The notes under the pieces are model-generated. The model was not told where the DNA came from. It saw only the letters and a list, made by a program, of their open reading frames with translations, and made no database searches. Made by a program: the position numbers and the translations under genes. Shown here piece after piece: positions 17,689 to 27,236 of a DNA stretch of 64,000 nt. The DNA comes from Trinickia terrae (GTDB lineage Bacteria; Pseudomonadota; Gammaproteobacteria; Burkholderiales; Burkholderiaceae). The stretch covers positions 1 through 64,000 of the forward strand of contig NZ_SWJE01000004.1 of NCBI RefSeq assembly GCF_005144415.1, given 5' to 3'. Within the stretch, counting starts at the first letter, position 1; the number at the start of each line of letters is the position of its first letter.

Positions 17689-18667
17689 ATGTCTCCGCCT
17701 TGCTCCGTTAACAACAATATCGTTGTACTAATTTAGTATTTGAATACGAATTGCAACGACTGAATTTATAATTTGATGCTAGCGCGCTTTTCTGCTCGAG
17801 ATAGAACGCCTCTCTACTTGTCCTTGAATTCGATCTCACGTCCTGTACGTCGTGGCGTTCTCGACGATTAATAGATCTGACTAAAGAAACAGAACCGTCA
17901 AGCAAGCGCCCTGTGTTTTGGTAACTATATTGCATTCAATCGTGCATTCCATTGGGGCCAACCCTATTGGCGAACGCGCGTGTTGCTCGGAACTAGGGTG
18001 GACGGCAGCGTCGTCCCGTCTCTTCTTCCAGCCTCGAACCCAGCGCGGCCAACGACTCTCGATGCACCGCCGTCGGCAAGAGGTGCCTCCGCTGTGCTTG
18101 TCGAGCTTGTGGCTTATTCGCCGCAGCGACTGGCAGCACTGTGAGAAAGAATCGTGCTCGAACGCTGGTCAAGACTTGAGAAGAGGAATGCCAAGTTTGC
18201 TCGTTCCTGGAAGCTTCGTCGGAGAAGGGTACGTTGGACGCGTTCGAGTGGCGGTGGCTGGTCCTGTTGACTGGTGATAGTCAACTCGACAAAGTCGGCA
18301 CAGGCAACTTCGGGCGCAAGGCAGTCCAAAATCGTCTCTTCGGACGAGCCTTCCGTCGCGTTCTCGCCGCAGAATACAAAAAGCCATTGGGTACCCTGCG
18401 CTTGTAGAGGGGCGTGCTGGTTGGATTCGATGGGAAGGGAAGTGATTAAATTGGATTTGCTTCACAGGTGCCGCCCTCGAATCGCCCGCCGTTAATGCGC
18501 AAACGCTCGCATGTCGGTACCTTGTTGTGTGCGTTCAGCAGGGAACGAGTTCCGAACCATCGTCGAAGGCCCTACGGAGCGGACGAATTTGCACGATGGC
18601 GACTTTATCGCCCACTCGAACCACCGCGCCACGAAGCGTATGTAATCCCCTTCAAGGGAGACTGTGA
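17689..18667. other. Intergenic stretch between porin and SDR
   Basis: About one kilobase. The first 150 bases are AT-rich and hold the porin promoter. From 18,000 to 18,500 a minus-strand frame gives a protein-like stretch (QWLFVFCGENATEGSSEE) of about 100 codons without a start or a family I recognise. GGGAGA before 18,668 serves the next gene. No RNA gene or repeat seen. Confidence 0.45.
17929..17940. promoter_or_regulatory. Operator-like box ATTGCATTCAAT
   Basis: A 12-mer fitting ATTG-N4-CAAT, the same class as the boxes at 3,581 and 42,870. It lies 241 bases upstream of the porin start, far for direct repression, so its role is uncertain. Confidence 0.35.
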
Positions 18668-19477
18668 ATGGACGTCTTTACAGAGAACGCTTTGGCAGGC
18701 AAAGTTGTCTTCGTTGCCGGAGCCTCGAGCGGCATCAATCTGGAAATCGCCAGACACTTCGCCATACATGGCGCAAAGGTCAGCATCGTCAGCCGCGACG
18801 AAACCAGAATCGCTTCGGCTGCCGCCAGTATCGCTGCTGCGGGCTACACGGCGATCGGTTTTGCTGCCGATGTGCGCGAGTTCGCGGCCGTGGACGCTGC
18901 GTTGCAGCAGACACATGCACAGTTTGGTCCGATCGACATCGTCATCTCTGGCGCCGCAGGGAATTTCATCGCGCCGGCTTCGGAATTGTCGTCTAACGGG
19001 TTCAAGACTGTGGTCGATATCGATCTAAACGGTACCTTCCACGTGCTGCGGGCATCGTATCGATACCTCAACAGGCCGGGCGCTTCGCTGATATCGATTA
19101 CCGCGCCGCAAGGCACCAATCCCATGATGTACCAGGCTCACGCTTGCGCGGCTAAGGCGGGCATCAACATGCTGACCAAGTGCCTCGCGATGGAATGGGG
19201 GCCAGAAGGCATCCGTGTCAACGCGATCTCACCCGGACCAATTGCCGATACCGAGGGCATGCGGCGGCTTGCAGCGACGCCGGAATCGGAAGCCCGATTT
19301 AAGGCGCGCCTGGCACTACGCGACTACGGTACGACGAAAGATATCGCGGATACGGCCTTGTTCCTTGCCTCCGACAACGCGCGCTACGTCACCGGCGCGA
19401 TCGTCGAATGCGACGGGGGCTGCAAGCTGGGGGACGCCTCGCGCATGGAAGCGGCAGAGTACGCGATCGGGTCGTAG
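18668..19477 (+). CDS. SDR, 2,4-dienoyl-CoA reductase (DECR2)-like
   Basis: 269 residues with the NADP-binding GASSGIN motif, NAG-like SGAAGNF, and QAHACAAKAGINMLTK followed by EWGPEGIRVNAISPGPI. The classic Tyr of YxxxK is replaced by Ala four residues before the Lys, as in peroxisomal DECR2-type enzymes, which use another residue set. These reduce 2,4-dienoyl-CoA esters so that unsaturated acyl chains can enter beta-oxidation. It starts the CoA-degradation cluster; the next gene, an enoyl-CoA hydratase, is broken. Confidence 0.82.
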   Translation: MDVFTENALAGKVVFVAGASSGINLEIARHFAIHGAKVSIVSRDETRIASAAASIAAAGYTAIGFAADVREFAAVDAALQQTHAQFGPIDIVISGAAGNFIAPASELSSNGFKTVVDIDLNGTFHVLRASYRYLNRPGASLISITAPQGTNPMMYQAHACAAKAGINMLTKCLAMEWGPEGIRVNAISPGPIADTEGMRRLAATPESEARFKARLALRDYGTTKDIADTALFLASDNARYVTGAIVECDGGCKLGDASRMEAAEYAIGS

Positions 19478-19486
19478 GGGGCGGTC

Positions 19487-19995
19487 ATGCGAGAACCTCT
19501 CGTGCTCGTTGATACGAGCCAGGCCGGCGTTGCCGTCCTTACCCTCAACCGGCCGCAGGCGATGAGCGCGCTGTCGAAGGCTTTGTGTCATGCGCTTTGC
19601 GAAGCGGTGCATTGCATAGAGGCCGATCCCAATATACGCGTCCTCGTGGTCACGGGCGGGGGCCGCGCGGCGTGTCGATCGCGTCGGAACTCATGATGAC
19701 AGGGCGCTTCATCCATGCGGGCAGGGCGTTGCGCGTTGGCCTTGTTTGGGAGGTCGTGGCGGACGCACAGCTCGAGCACGCTGCTGCATCCTATGTCGAA
19801 GACTTGCTTGCGGCGGCGCCGCTTTGCCGGCGGCTCACCAAGGAATGTTTGAACCATAGCGTCAATGCACCTGGCCTCGAAGCTGCAGTGGCAATGGAAG
19901 ACCGTAACCAGGTGCTGTGAGTGCAGACGCAGGATCTCAAAGAAGGCGTCACGGCATTTATCGAAAAGCGATCGCCGCGCTATAGCAACTGCTGA
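19487..19995 (+). pseudogene. Enoyl-CoA hydratase, internally deleted
   Basis: The start is a normal crotonase N-terminus (VAVLTLNRPQAMSALSKAL; NIRVLVVTGGGRAA to about 19,670). The centre, with the two oxyanion-hole segments and catalytic Glu, is missing and the frame is shifted. The C-terminal part follows (ELMMTGRFIHAGRALRVGLV; LVWEVVADAQLEHAA), with a further in-frame TGA at 19,918-19,920 before the usual ending FIEKRSPRY. The product cannot be active. Confidence 0.85.
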
Positions 19996-20018
19996 ACTCA
20001 TTTGGAGAAGTTGACGAT

Positions 20019-21167
20019 ATGGCAATTCAGTTCCATCGCTCGTGGATGAACGAAGAGCTCTCGATGTATCGCGAGACCGTTATCCGCTTCATCGAGAACG
20101 AGATGCTTCCAGGTGACGAGGCCGCGCGCAAGCGAGGCCATGTGGGGCATGCACTGTGGCGCAAGGCGGGCGAACTCGGCCTTTTGTGCTCGGATATTCC
20201 AGAAGAGTATGGAGGCGGCGGAGGCGATTTCCGCCATGAATCCGTGTTCTACGAGGAAATGGCACGACGTAGCTTGACCGGTATGAGCGCCTCGGTCCAT
20301 AGCATCGTCGCCCACTATCTGCTCAATCATGGGACCGAGGAACAGAAGCGCCGCTACCTGCCGCGCATGGCGCGGGGGGGAATCGTCGGGGCCATCGCGA
20401 TGACGGAGCCGGGGGCTGGTTCGGACTTGCAGGGGGTGCGCACGCGCGCGGAGCGCCGCGGCAACCAGTATGTCATCAACGGCTCCAAGACCTTCATCAC
20501 CAACGGCTACCTTGCGGGTCTGGTGCTGGTTGTCGCGAAGACGGATCCGGCGGAGAGGGCAAAGGGCACGTCCATCCTGATCGTCGAGACCGAGGGCCGG
20601 TCCGGCTATCAGGTCGGCCGGGTGCTGGACAAGATCGGGCTCAAGGCGCAGGACACGTCCGAGATGTTCTTCGATAACGTGACGGTCGATGCAGACTGTC
20701 TGCTGGGCGGCGAGGAGGGCAAAGGCTTCTATCAGCTCATGGGCGATCTGCCCTATGAGCGCACGATCATCGGCGTCACCGCCGTAGCGGCAATGGAAGG
20801 CGCGTACGAAGCAACCGTGCAGTACACGCGCGAGCGTGAGGCCTTCGGCCAGCCGATCGCCCAGTTCCAGAACACGAAGTTCAAGCTAGCGGAAATCGCC
20901 GCGCAGGTGACGGCGGCGCGGGCCTATGTGGACCGGTGCATTGAAGATCTGGTGGCTGGCCGCCTGGATACCGTCGGCGCCTCGATGGTCAAGATGTGGG
21001 CGAGCGACCTGCAGAACAAGGTCGTCAACGAATGCCTGCAACTGTTTGGCGGCTATGGCTATACGAACGAATACCTGATCGGGCGAATGTACGTGGACGC
21101 GCGAATTCAGAGTATCTATGGCGGCACGAACGAGATCATGAAGGAGGTGATTTCCCGGGCGCTTTGA
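20019..21167 (+). CDS. Acyl-CoA dehydrogenase
   Basis: A full-length 382-residue FAD-dependent acyl-CoA dehydrogenase. It has AMTEPGAGSDLQGVRTRAER (FAD/substrate signature 1), the YVINGSKTFITNGYLAG strand, YTREREAFGQPIAQFQ and the C-terminal signature QLFGGYGYTNEYLIGRMYVD, with Glu of IYGGTNEIMKEVISRAL in the catalytic base position. It makes trans-2-enoyl-CoA, passing electrons to ETF. The opening helix (FHRSWMNEELSMYRETVIRF) is of the long/branched-chain class. It follows an inactivated hydratase. Confidence 0.9.
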   Translation: MAIQFHRSWMNEELSMYRETVIRFIENEMLPGDEAARKRGHVGHALWRKAGELGLLCSDIPEEYGGGGGDFRHESVFYEEMARRSLTGMSASVHSIVAHYLLNHGTEEQKRRYLPRMARGGIVGAIAMTEPGAGSDLQGVRTRAERRGNQYVINGSKTFITNGYLAGLVLVVAKTDPAERAKGTSILIVETEGRSGYQVGRVLDKIGLKAQDTSEMFFDNVTVDADCLLGGEEGKGFYQLMGDLPYERTIIGVTAVAAMEGAYEATVQYTREREAFGQPIAQFQNTKFKLAEIAAQVTAARAYVDRCIEDLVAGRLDTVGASMVKMWASDLQNKVVNECLQLFGGYGYTNEYLIGRMYVDARIQSIYGGTNEIMKEVISRAL

Positions 21168-21234
21168 TTCGGGCGGCGCACGGTCGTCCGGCTGCCCGCC
21201 GACTGCCGCTTGGGCCGCTCGGGCCTCCCGGCCG

Positions 21235-23955
21235 TTATCGAATCACGCCCAGCCGCCGCGCGAGCGCGACGGCCTGTGTCCGGCTCTGCGCATGCAGCTT
21301 GCCGTTGATGTTGCGTAGATGCGTACGCACCGTGCTTTGTGAGACAAAGAGCTTTTCCGCGAGGGCGCTGTTCGAATAGCCTTCGGCCAGCAGACTCAGG
21401 ATGCGAATCTCCTTGGTCGTCAGCGGCTCCACGAGCCCCGGCGCCGCGATGCCTGGCAGGTCCGGTTCCGCCATCGCGGCGGGGCCGAAGGCCAGCAACA
21501 GCTTTTGCAGATAGACGGTGAAGATCGGATCGTTGCCGCCGCCCTCGGCGCGCAGTGCGTCGTCCACTTGCCGCACCAGCAGACCAGCGCGCTCCGATTC
21601 GTCCACGAACAGGCGTACGAACCCCTCGCTGCTCGCACTCCTGAGCGCTTCACGCATTGCCGCGAGCGCGGCGCCGGCTTCTCCCTTCTGACGCAAGGCG
21701 ATACTTTGCAGCACGCGCAGCTTGAGCGCCCGCCGGTGACGGCGAGTCTGCGTTGCTTCGTCGATCGCTACCTCGAGGGCAAGCAGCGCCCGGCTGCCAT
21801 TGCCCCCTGCGATTTGCCAGCGCAATTCACCCAGCGCGTGGTATTCGAGGTCATGGGCGGGCAGCCGCAGGCGCGACACTTCCTGCCACACCTCGGGCGT
21901 GGCTGCGCGGTCGAGCTCTTCGCGCGCCGCCGGCAAATTGCCCTGGAGGGTCAGCAGGCGTGCGCGTTCCAACTTGGCGCTGCCGACCACTCGCGGCAGC
22001 TGCCGATAGTGGCCGAGGTATTCAAGCTCGGTGAGGCAATGGAAGGCCAGATCAACGTCGCCGCGCTGGAATGCGATGCGCGAGAGCATCGCGTACCCGA
22101 GGATCATGTGATCGGCGAGGCCCATGTCTCTCGCGAGCGGCACGTACACGTGCAGCAGGCGTTCTGCCTGGTCGAGATCGTTCATCTCATAGAGGCTAGA
22201 GGCGTAGAGCACACCGGCGTAAGCGTTGCCGCCGGAATGGCGCCACGACACGCTGTGCGTGGCGCTGACCGCCATGCGAAAGCGAGCCGTCGCCTGCTGC
22301 AACCGCCCTTCCTCCAGATCGATGAGTCCCTCTACGGATTCCGAATACATCTTGTTGAAGAGGTTCGAATCGCCGCCCAGACGGTGCCGAGCGGCGTCGA
22401 GCAGCCGGTGCGCCTCCTGGTAATCGCCCTTTATGGCGCAAATGTAGGCCATTTCATTGGACAGCACGCTGGCGCTGAAGGCTTCGGAAACGGGCAGCCG
22501 TGCCAGTGCCGCGCGGCCTTCCGAATACGCCGACTCGTTCTGGTCCATGATCGCCAGCATCATCGGGCGCAAGGCCAGTACGTGTGCGAGGATTTTCGGA
22601 TCCGTGGAGGTCGAGCAGTCAGAGCGTTCGAGCAGTGCCATTGCATCGCGCGCGCCGTGAGTGAAGCACAGCGCCCACGCGTGGATGACCTGCAACAGCT
22701 CGGAGTCGCGCGTGTGCGGCTCGGGCAGGGCCGCGAACCAGCGTGTCAGCAGACGCATGCGGCCGTCTTCGAGCAGGCTCTCCGCGTGTTGCGCCAGCAG
22801 TTCCGCGGCGTGCCCAAAGTTTGCGCCTTCTATTGCATGGTCGATGGCCGGCACAGGGCGCCCCTGCGCTTCGTACCATTGGGAGGCGGCACGATGCAGG
22901 CGCAACAGTTCGGCCGGCATTTCGCGGGCCAGATGCGCGCGCAGGAAGCCAGCGAACAGGCTGTGGTAACGGTACGTTCCCTCCTGACCCTCGATCGGTG
23001 TCAGGAAGAGGTTCGCTTCCTTCAACTGCCGAAGGACTGCGGCACTATGGGTGCCTGGCAATAGCGTGTCGCAAAGCGAAGCATTGAGGTGGCGCAGGAT
23101 GCTGGTCTTGAGCAGAAATTCTCGGACAGGTGGCGGTTGATGCGCGAGCACGTCTTCGGCCAGGTAGTCTGCGACGGCTTCATTGGAACCGGAGAAACGC
23201 GCGATGAAGGCCGAGCAGTCATCGCGCCGCTCGATTGCCACGGACGCCAGCCAGAGCGCCGCGACCCACCCTTCGGTCTTGCGCTGCAACTGCGAAAGAT
23301 CCTCATCCCGCAAGGGGACCTTGCGCAGCCGGTTGAAGAACTCGGTGGTCTCGGAGAGCGAAAAGCGCAATTGCGTGGCATCGATTTCGAGCAACTGCCC
23401 ACGCGCACGAAGGCGCCCGAGGCCGAGGTCCGGCAGGCCGCGAGAACCGATGACCAATTGGCCGTTGCGCGGCAGATTGTCGAGTATTTCGCGCACCAGT
23501 CGAAGCACGGTCGGTTCCTGCACGGCTTCGAAATCGTCGAGAAAGAGCGCAAAGGGGGCAGCGTGCGTGGCGAGGCACGCCATGATCTCCAGCGCCACGT
23601 CGCCGGGGGCGCGGTTGCGGTCGGTTGCGATTTGCGCGGGCGGGTTCCCGAATTCTTGGGTCATTCCATCAACTGCCGCGGTCAGGCACGCGAGGAAACG
23701 CGATGCATCATTGTCGGCGTTATCCAGTGTCATCCATGCTGTGTCGACATGGCTGCGCACGAAAAGATCGCGGCATTGCACCATGGCCGTCGTTTTGCCG
23801 AAACCTGCGGGTGCGCGCACGAGGATCAGCTTCGCCGACGCCGAGGTTCGCACGAGTTGACAGATCGCATCGCGCTGAACTTGCGCCGCCGTCGTTGCGG
23901 GCGGATTCAGCTTGGTGGACGGAAATGGCCGCACGAGATTTGAGGACACGATCAT
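21235..23955 (-). CDS. LuxR-family regulator of the MalT/LAL type
   Basis: 906 residues. An N-terminal STAND-type ATPase has Walker A VRAPAGFGKTTAM and Walker B FALFLDDFE, a central TPR-like region, and a C-terminal LuxR HTH (LTTKEIRILSLLAEGYSNSA; TVRTHLRNINGKLHAQSRTQ). MalT/AlkS-like activators bind an inducer and ATP, oligomerise and switch on nearby operons. It is divergent from the FadB-like gene at 24,264 and converges with the acyl-CoA dehydrogenase, so it is the obvious local activator of the beta-oxidation genes. Confidence 0.9.
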   Translation of the reverse strand: MIVSSNLVRPFPSTKLNPPATTAAQVQRDAICQLVRTSASAKLILVRAPAGFGKTTAMVQCRDLFVRSHVDTAWMTLDNADNDASRFLACLTAAVDGMTQEFGNPPAQIATDRNRAPGDVALEIMACLATHAAPFALFLDDFEAVQEPTVLRLVREILDNLPRNGQLVIGSRGLPDLGLGRLRARGQLLEIDATQLRFSLSETTEFFNRLRKVPLRDEDLSQLQRKTEGWVAALWLASVAIERRDDCSAFIARFSGSNEAVADYLAEDVLAHQPPPVREFLLKTSILRHLNASLCDTLLPGTHSAAVLRQLKEANLFLTPIEGQEGTYRYHSLFAGFLRAHLAREMPAELLRLHRAASQWYEAQGRPVPAIDHAIEGANFGHAAELLAQHAESLLEDGRMRLLTRWFAALPEPHTRDSELLQVIHAWALCFTHGARDAMALLERSDCSTSTDPKILAHVLALRPMMLAIMDQNESAYSEGRAALARLPVSEAFSASVLSNEMAYICAIKGDYQEAHRLLDAARHRLGGDSNLFNKMYSESVEGLIDLEEGRLQQATARFRMAVSATHSVSWRHSGGNAYAGVLYASSLYEMNDLDQAERLLHVYVPLARDMGLADHMILGYAMLSRIAFQRGDVDLAFHCLTELEYLGHYRQLPRVVGSAKLERARLLTLQGNLPAAREELDRAATPEVWQEVSRLRLPAHDLEYHALGELRWQIAGGNGSRALLALEVAIDEATQTRRHRRALKLRVLQSIALRQKGEAGAALAAMREALRSASSEGFVRLFVDESERAGLLVRQVDDALRAEGGGNDPIFTVYLQKLLLAFGPAAMAEPDLPGIAAPGLVEPLTTKEIRILSLLAEGYSNSALAEKLFVSQSTVRTHLRNINGKLHAQSRTQAVALARRLGVIR

Positions 23956-24263
23956 TGACTACAGCCTCGAAGCAACGTGAGCGGGAAATTCAGGTGTACC
24001 GCTCTGGCGGTAAGCATGCGCAGATTCTAGCGTAGAAGCTTAGTGCTGAGGCCGACAGTCCGATGAAAAGGCGCAGTTTCGAGTATCACGCGAGAAGGGC
24101 GCGAGGGGGAAACTTGACGCCGCGCGATCCCGCTCTCCTGCAATTTTCGTCCGATCGGACGATCCTGCCGCCGCAGTGCCTTTCTACACTGCCGGAAAAC
24201 GATCAGTGGCGAGGGTGAATTCGCCGCTGCCGGCGAGCGCTGTGAAAGTGAGAGAGGCTAAAC
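23956..24263. promoter_or_regulatory. Divergent promoter region, LuxR regulator / FadB-like gene
   Basis: 308 bases with no gene. The long MalT-like gene and the FadB-like gene start from opposite sides, so both promoters and any activator site must be here. I see no clear inverted repeat. The FadB-like gene starts at a GTG preceded by GAGAGAGG. Confidence 0.5.
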
Positions 24264-26417
24264 GTGTACCAGGGTCAAACGCTTTGGGTAGTGGAGCTCG
24301 GGGAAGGCATTGCCGAGTTGTGCTTTGATCGCGCTGAGGCGGCGATCAACAAGATGGATCGGCGCATGACGCACGAATTTGGCGAGGCCGTTGCAATGCT
24401 CGCGTCGAAGCAGGACTTGCGTGGAGTACTGATGACCAGCGCCAAGGATGTCTTCATCGTCGGTGCCGACATCAATGAATTTGACGCCGTATTCAAGCTG
24501 CCGGGGGCGGAAATCGCGGCCTCGAACAACGCCTCCAACGTGCCGCTCAACGCATTCGAAGATCTCGATGTTCCTACGGTGGCCGCGATCAACGGTTATG
24601 CGTTGGGCGGCGGACTGGAGATCGCGCTGACGTCGGCCTACCGAGTGATGTCTGACGCGGCCCAGGTCGGCGTGCCCGAAGTCAAGCTCGGCCTCTTTCC
24701 TGGCGCTGGCGGGACGGTCCGCCTGCCGCGCGTCGCGGGGTTGAGTGTCGCCGTCGACTGGATAGCCACGGGCCGTCCGCATACGGCCACGCAAGCGCTC
24801 GAAATGGGTGTGGTCGATGCCGTCGCCGATCCAGGCGAGTTGCGGGAAGTGGCGTTGGCGCTGCTGCGCAAGGCGATCAATGGTGACGTGGACTGGCGCG
24901 CGCACCGCGATCGCAAGCGAAATCCAGTGCAGGGTGTCGCCGCGCAACTGGACGAGTTTTTCGCGTTGGCAACGGCCAAAGTACGGGCGGGCAGCGCAAA
25001 GCATCAGCCGGCTGCACTGCTTGCCGTCGAAATGATGGAGCGGGCCGCGTGGGAGGACAGAGGCGGAGCGCGGGCGCTGGAATGCGAAGCATTCGTTCGA
25101 GTTGCCCAAACCCAGGCGGCCGATTCTCTGGTCCAGGTGTTTCACAATGATCAACTGCTGAAAAAGCTGTACAAGCGTCACGCGCAGAATGGCCGGCCGG
25201 TGAAGGAGGCGGCGGTGCTGGGCGCGGGCATCATGGGCGGCGGCATCGCCTATACGAGCGCCTTGCGTGGCACCCCTGTCATCATGAAGGACATCGCACC
25301 CGCGCAGCTCGAGCTTGGCACGAACGAGGCGGCTCGGCAGCTCGAGAGGCAGGTGAAGGCGGGCAAGCTCACTCAGGAAAAGGCCACTCGGGTGTTGGCC
25401 TGCATTCGCCCGCAACTCGACTACAACGGGTTCGAGAACGTCGACATCGTCGTCGAAGCGGTGGTCGAGAACATCAGGGTCAAACACAAGGTGTTATCGG
25501 AGCTGGAAGGGCTCGTACGTGAAGATGCAATCATCGCGTCGAACACCTCGAGCCTGCGCATCGACGAAATCGGCACCCCCTTACGTCGGCCGGAGAATTT
25601 CGTCGGCATGCATTTCTTCAATCCGGTGCCGGTCATGGCGCTGGTCGAGGTGATTCAGGGCAAGCACACCAGCGAAGCGGCCGTGTCTACTGCCGTGAAC
25701 TACGCTGTCGCAATGGGCAAGACGCCTGTCGTGGTCAAGGACTGTCCGGGCTTTCTCGTCAATCGTGTCCTCACGCCTTACATGCGGGCTTTCCTCGGTC
25801 TCATCGCCGATGGTGCCGACTTCGAGCAGGTCGATCGCGCAATGGAAAGCTTCGGCTGGCCGATGGGGCCGGCTTATCTCGAAGACGTGATCGGGATGGA
25901 CACCGGCAGCCACGTCAACGATGTGATCTCCGCGGGATATCCTGAGCGCATGCCTGCGCTGAAGCATGACGCGCTGCGCGTGATGGCGGAGAACGGGCGA
26001 TATGGACAAAAGATCGGACTCGGCTTTTACCGCTATGAAACGGATCCGAACGGCAAGCTCAAAAAGTCGGCGGCGCACGACACCCGGGCGTTACTGTCGG
26101 CGATACAGCCCAGTGGCAAGAGAGACTTCTCCGACGAGGAAATCGTCGAGCGGATGATGCTGCCGCTCATCGTCGAGGCAGCGCATGCGCTTGAGGGCGG
26201 TGTGGTCGCCACGCCCGCCGAGCTGGACATGGCGCTGCTCCTCGGAATCGGATTCCCGCAGTATCTTGGCGGTCCACTCAAATACGCCGACTGGCTCGGG
26301 CTCGACCATATCGTGCGTCTGAGCGAAAAGTACGCGCATCTGGGCAGAGCTTGGCAGGCAACCCCGCGCATGTGCGAAATGGCGGCGGCAGGAGCACGCT
26401 ACTACCCTGGCAAGTGA
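24264..26417 (+). CDS. FadB/FadJ-like enoyl-CoA hydratase/3-hydroxyacyl-CoA dehydrogenase
   Basis: 717 residues in the order of beta-oxidation multifunctional enzymes. The crotonase half has GADINEFDAVF and NGYALGGGLEIALTSAYR with the catalytic Glu segment KLGLFPGAGGTVRLPRV. The dehydrogenase half begins at AVLGAGIMGGGIAYTSALRG (NAD site), with the catalytic His in GMHFFNPVPVMALVEVI and the C-terminal domain GFLVNRVLTPYMRAF. It hydrates 2-enoyl-CoA and oxidises L-3-hydroxyacyl-CoA. The GTG start is the first codon with a ribosome site. Confidence 0.9.
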   Translation: MYQGQTLWVVELGEGIAELCFDRAEAAINKMDRRMTHEFGEAVAMLASKQDLRGVLMTSAKDVFIVGADINEFDAVFKLPGAEIAASNNASNVPLNAFEDLDVPTVAAINGYALGGGLEIALTSAYRVMSDAAQVGVPEVKLGLFPGAGGTVRLPRVAGLSVAVDWIATGRPHTATQALEMGVVDAVADPGELREVALALLRKAINGDVDWRAHRDRKRNPVQGVAAQLDEFFALATAKVRAGSAKHQPAALLAVEMMERAAWEDRGGARALECEAFVRVAQTQAADSLVQVFHNDQLLKKLYKRHAQNGRPVKEAAVLGAGIMGGGIAYTSALRGTPVIMKDIAPAQLELGTNEAARQLERQVKAGKLTQEKATRVLACIRPQLDYNGFENVDIVVEAVVENIRVKHKVLSELEGLVREDAIIASNTSSLRIDEIGTPLRRPENFVGMHFFNPVPVMALVEVIQGKHTSEAAVSTAVNYAVAMGKTPVVVKDCPGFLVNRVLTPYMRAFLGLIADGADFEQVDRAMESFGWPMGPAYLEDVIGMDTGSHVNDVISAGYPERMPALKHDALRVMAENGRYGQKIGLGFYRYETDPNGKLKKSAAHDTRALLSAIQPSGKRDFSDEEIVERMMLPLIVEAAHALEGGVVATPAELDMALLLGIGFPQYLGGPLKYADWLGLDHIVRLSEKYAHLGRAWQATPRMCEMAAAGARYYPGK

Positions 26418-26444
26418 CTCGCTATTACTGAGTAAAGGATAAAT

Positions 26445-27227
26445 ATGAAACTCGACAACACCATTTCTGCCGTGATCACCGGTGGTGCTTCCGGACTTGG
26501 CGAAGCGACAGCTCGCCGGCTGGCGGCGCGGGGCGTCAAGGTTGCCATATTCGACTTCAATGCGGAAAAGGGTGAGGCGTTGGCCGAAGAGCTGCGCGGC
26601 GTATTCTGCAAGGTCGACATCACTTCTGAAGAGCAGGTGGATGCCGCTTTTGCACGGGCCCGTTCAGCGATCGGCCAGGAGAGGGTGCTGGTGAACTGTG
26701 CCGGTACCGGCAATGCGATCAAGACCGCCAGCCGTGACAAGACCACTGGCGAGATCAAGCACTACGCCACGCATGCCTTCGATCGCATCATCCAGATCAA
26801 TCTGGTTGGGAATTTCCGCTGCATGGCGAAGTCGGCCGCAGGCATGCTTTCGCTGGACCCGTTGCCCAGCGGCGAGCGCGGTGCCATTGTCAACACGGCA
26901 TCGGTCGCCGCCGAGGATGGGCAGATCGGACAGGCTGCCTATTCGGCGTCCAAGGCCGGTATCGTCGGCATGACACTTCCGGTGGCGCGCGATTTGATGA
27001 ACGAGGGCGTTCGCGTGAATACGATTATGCCGGGCATCTTCAATACAACTCTGCTTGAAGGCTTGCCGGAGAACGTGAGGACTGCTCTCTCGGCGTCAGT
27101 GCCGTTCCCGAAGCGTCTCGGTGAGCCCGACGAGTATGCAGCGCTCGCGGAATTCATGATCTTGACCGAGTACTTCAATGGCGAGAGCGTGCGTCTCGAC
27201 GGCGCAATTCGTATGGCTCCGCGCTAG
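26445..27227 (+). CDS. SDR, 3-hydroxyacyl-CoA dehydrogenase type 2 (HSD10)-like
   Basis: 260 residues. TGGASGLGEATARRLAARG is the NAD site, IFDFNAEKGEALAEEL shows the Asp that selects NAD over NADP, and the catalytic pair is in AAYSASKAGIVGM. The pattern CAGTGNAIKTASRDKTTG and the ending NGESVRLDGAIRMAPR place it with type II 3-hydroxyacyl-CoA dehydrogenases. It overlaps in function with the second half of the FadB-like protein upstream, so the two may act on different chain types such as branched or ring-derived acyl-CoAs. Confidence 0.87.
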   Translation: MKLDNTISAVITGGASGLGEATARRLAARGVKVAIFDFNAEKGEALAEELRGVFCKVDITSEEQVDAAFARARSAIGQERVLVNCAGTGNAIKTASRDKTTGEIKHYATHAFDRIIQINLVGNFRCMAKSAAGMLSLDPLPSGERGAIVNTASVAAEDGQIGQAAYSASKAGIVGMTLPVARDLMNEGVRVNTIMPGIFNTTLLEGLPENVRTALSASVPFPKRLGEPDEYAALAEFMILTEYFNGESVRLDGAIRMAPR

Positions 27228-27236
27228 GAGATCGCT

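Noticed and set aside
18668-19477. SDR with GASSGIN and no classic YxxxK taken as a dead enzyme
   Set aside because: Both features are normal for the DECR2-type branch, and the rest of the protein is intact.
21505-23064. 519-codon open frame opposite the MalT-like regulator
   Set aside because: Antisense shadow of a high-GC gene with clear Walker and LuxR motifs.
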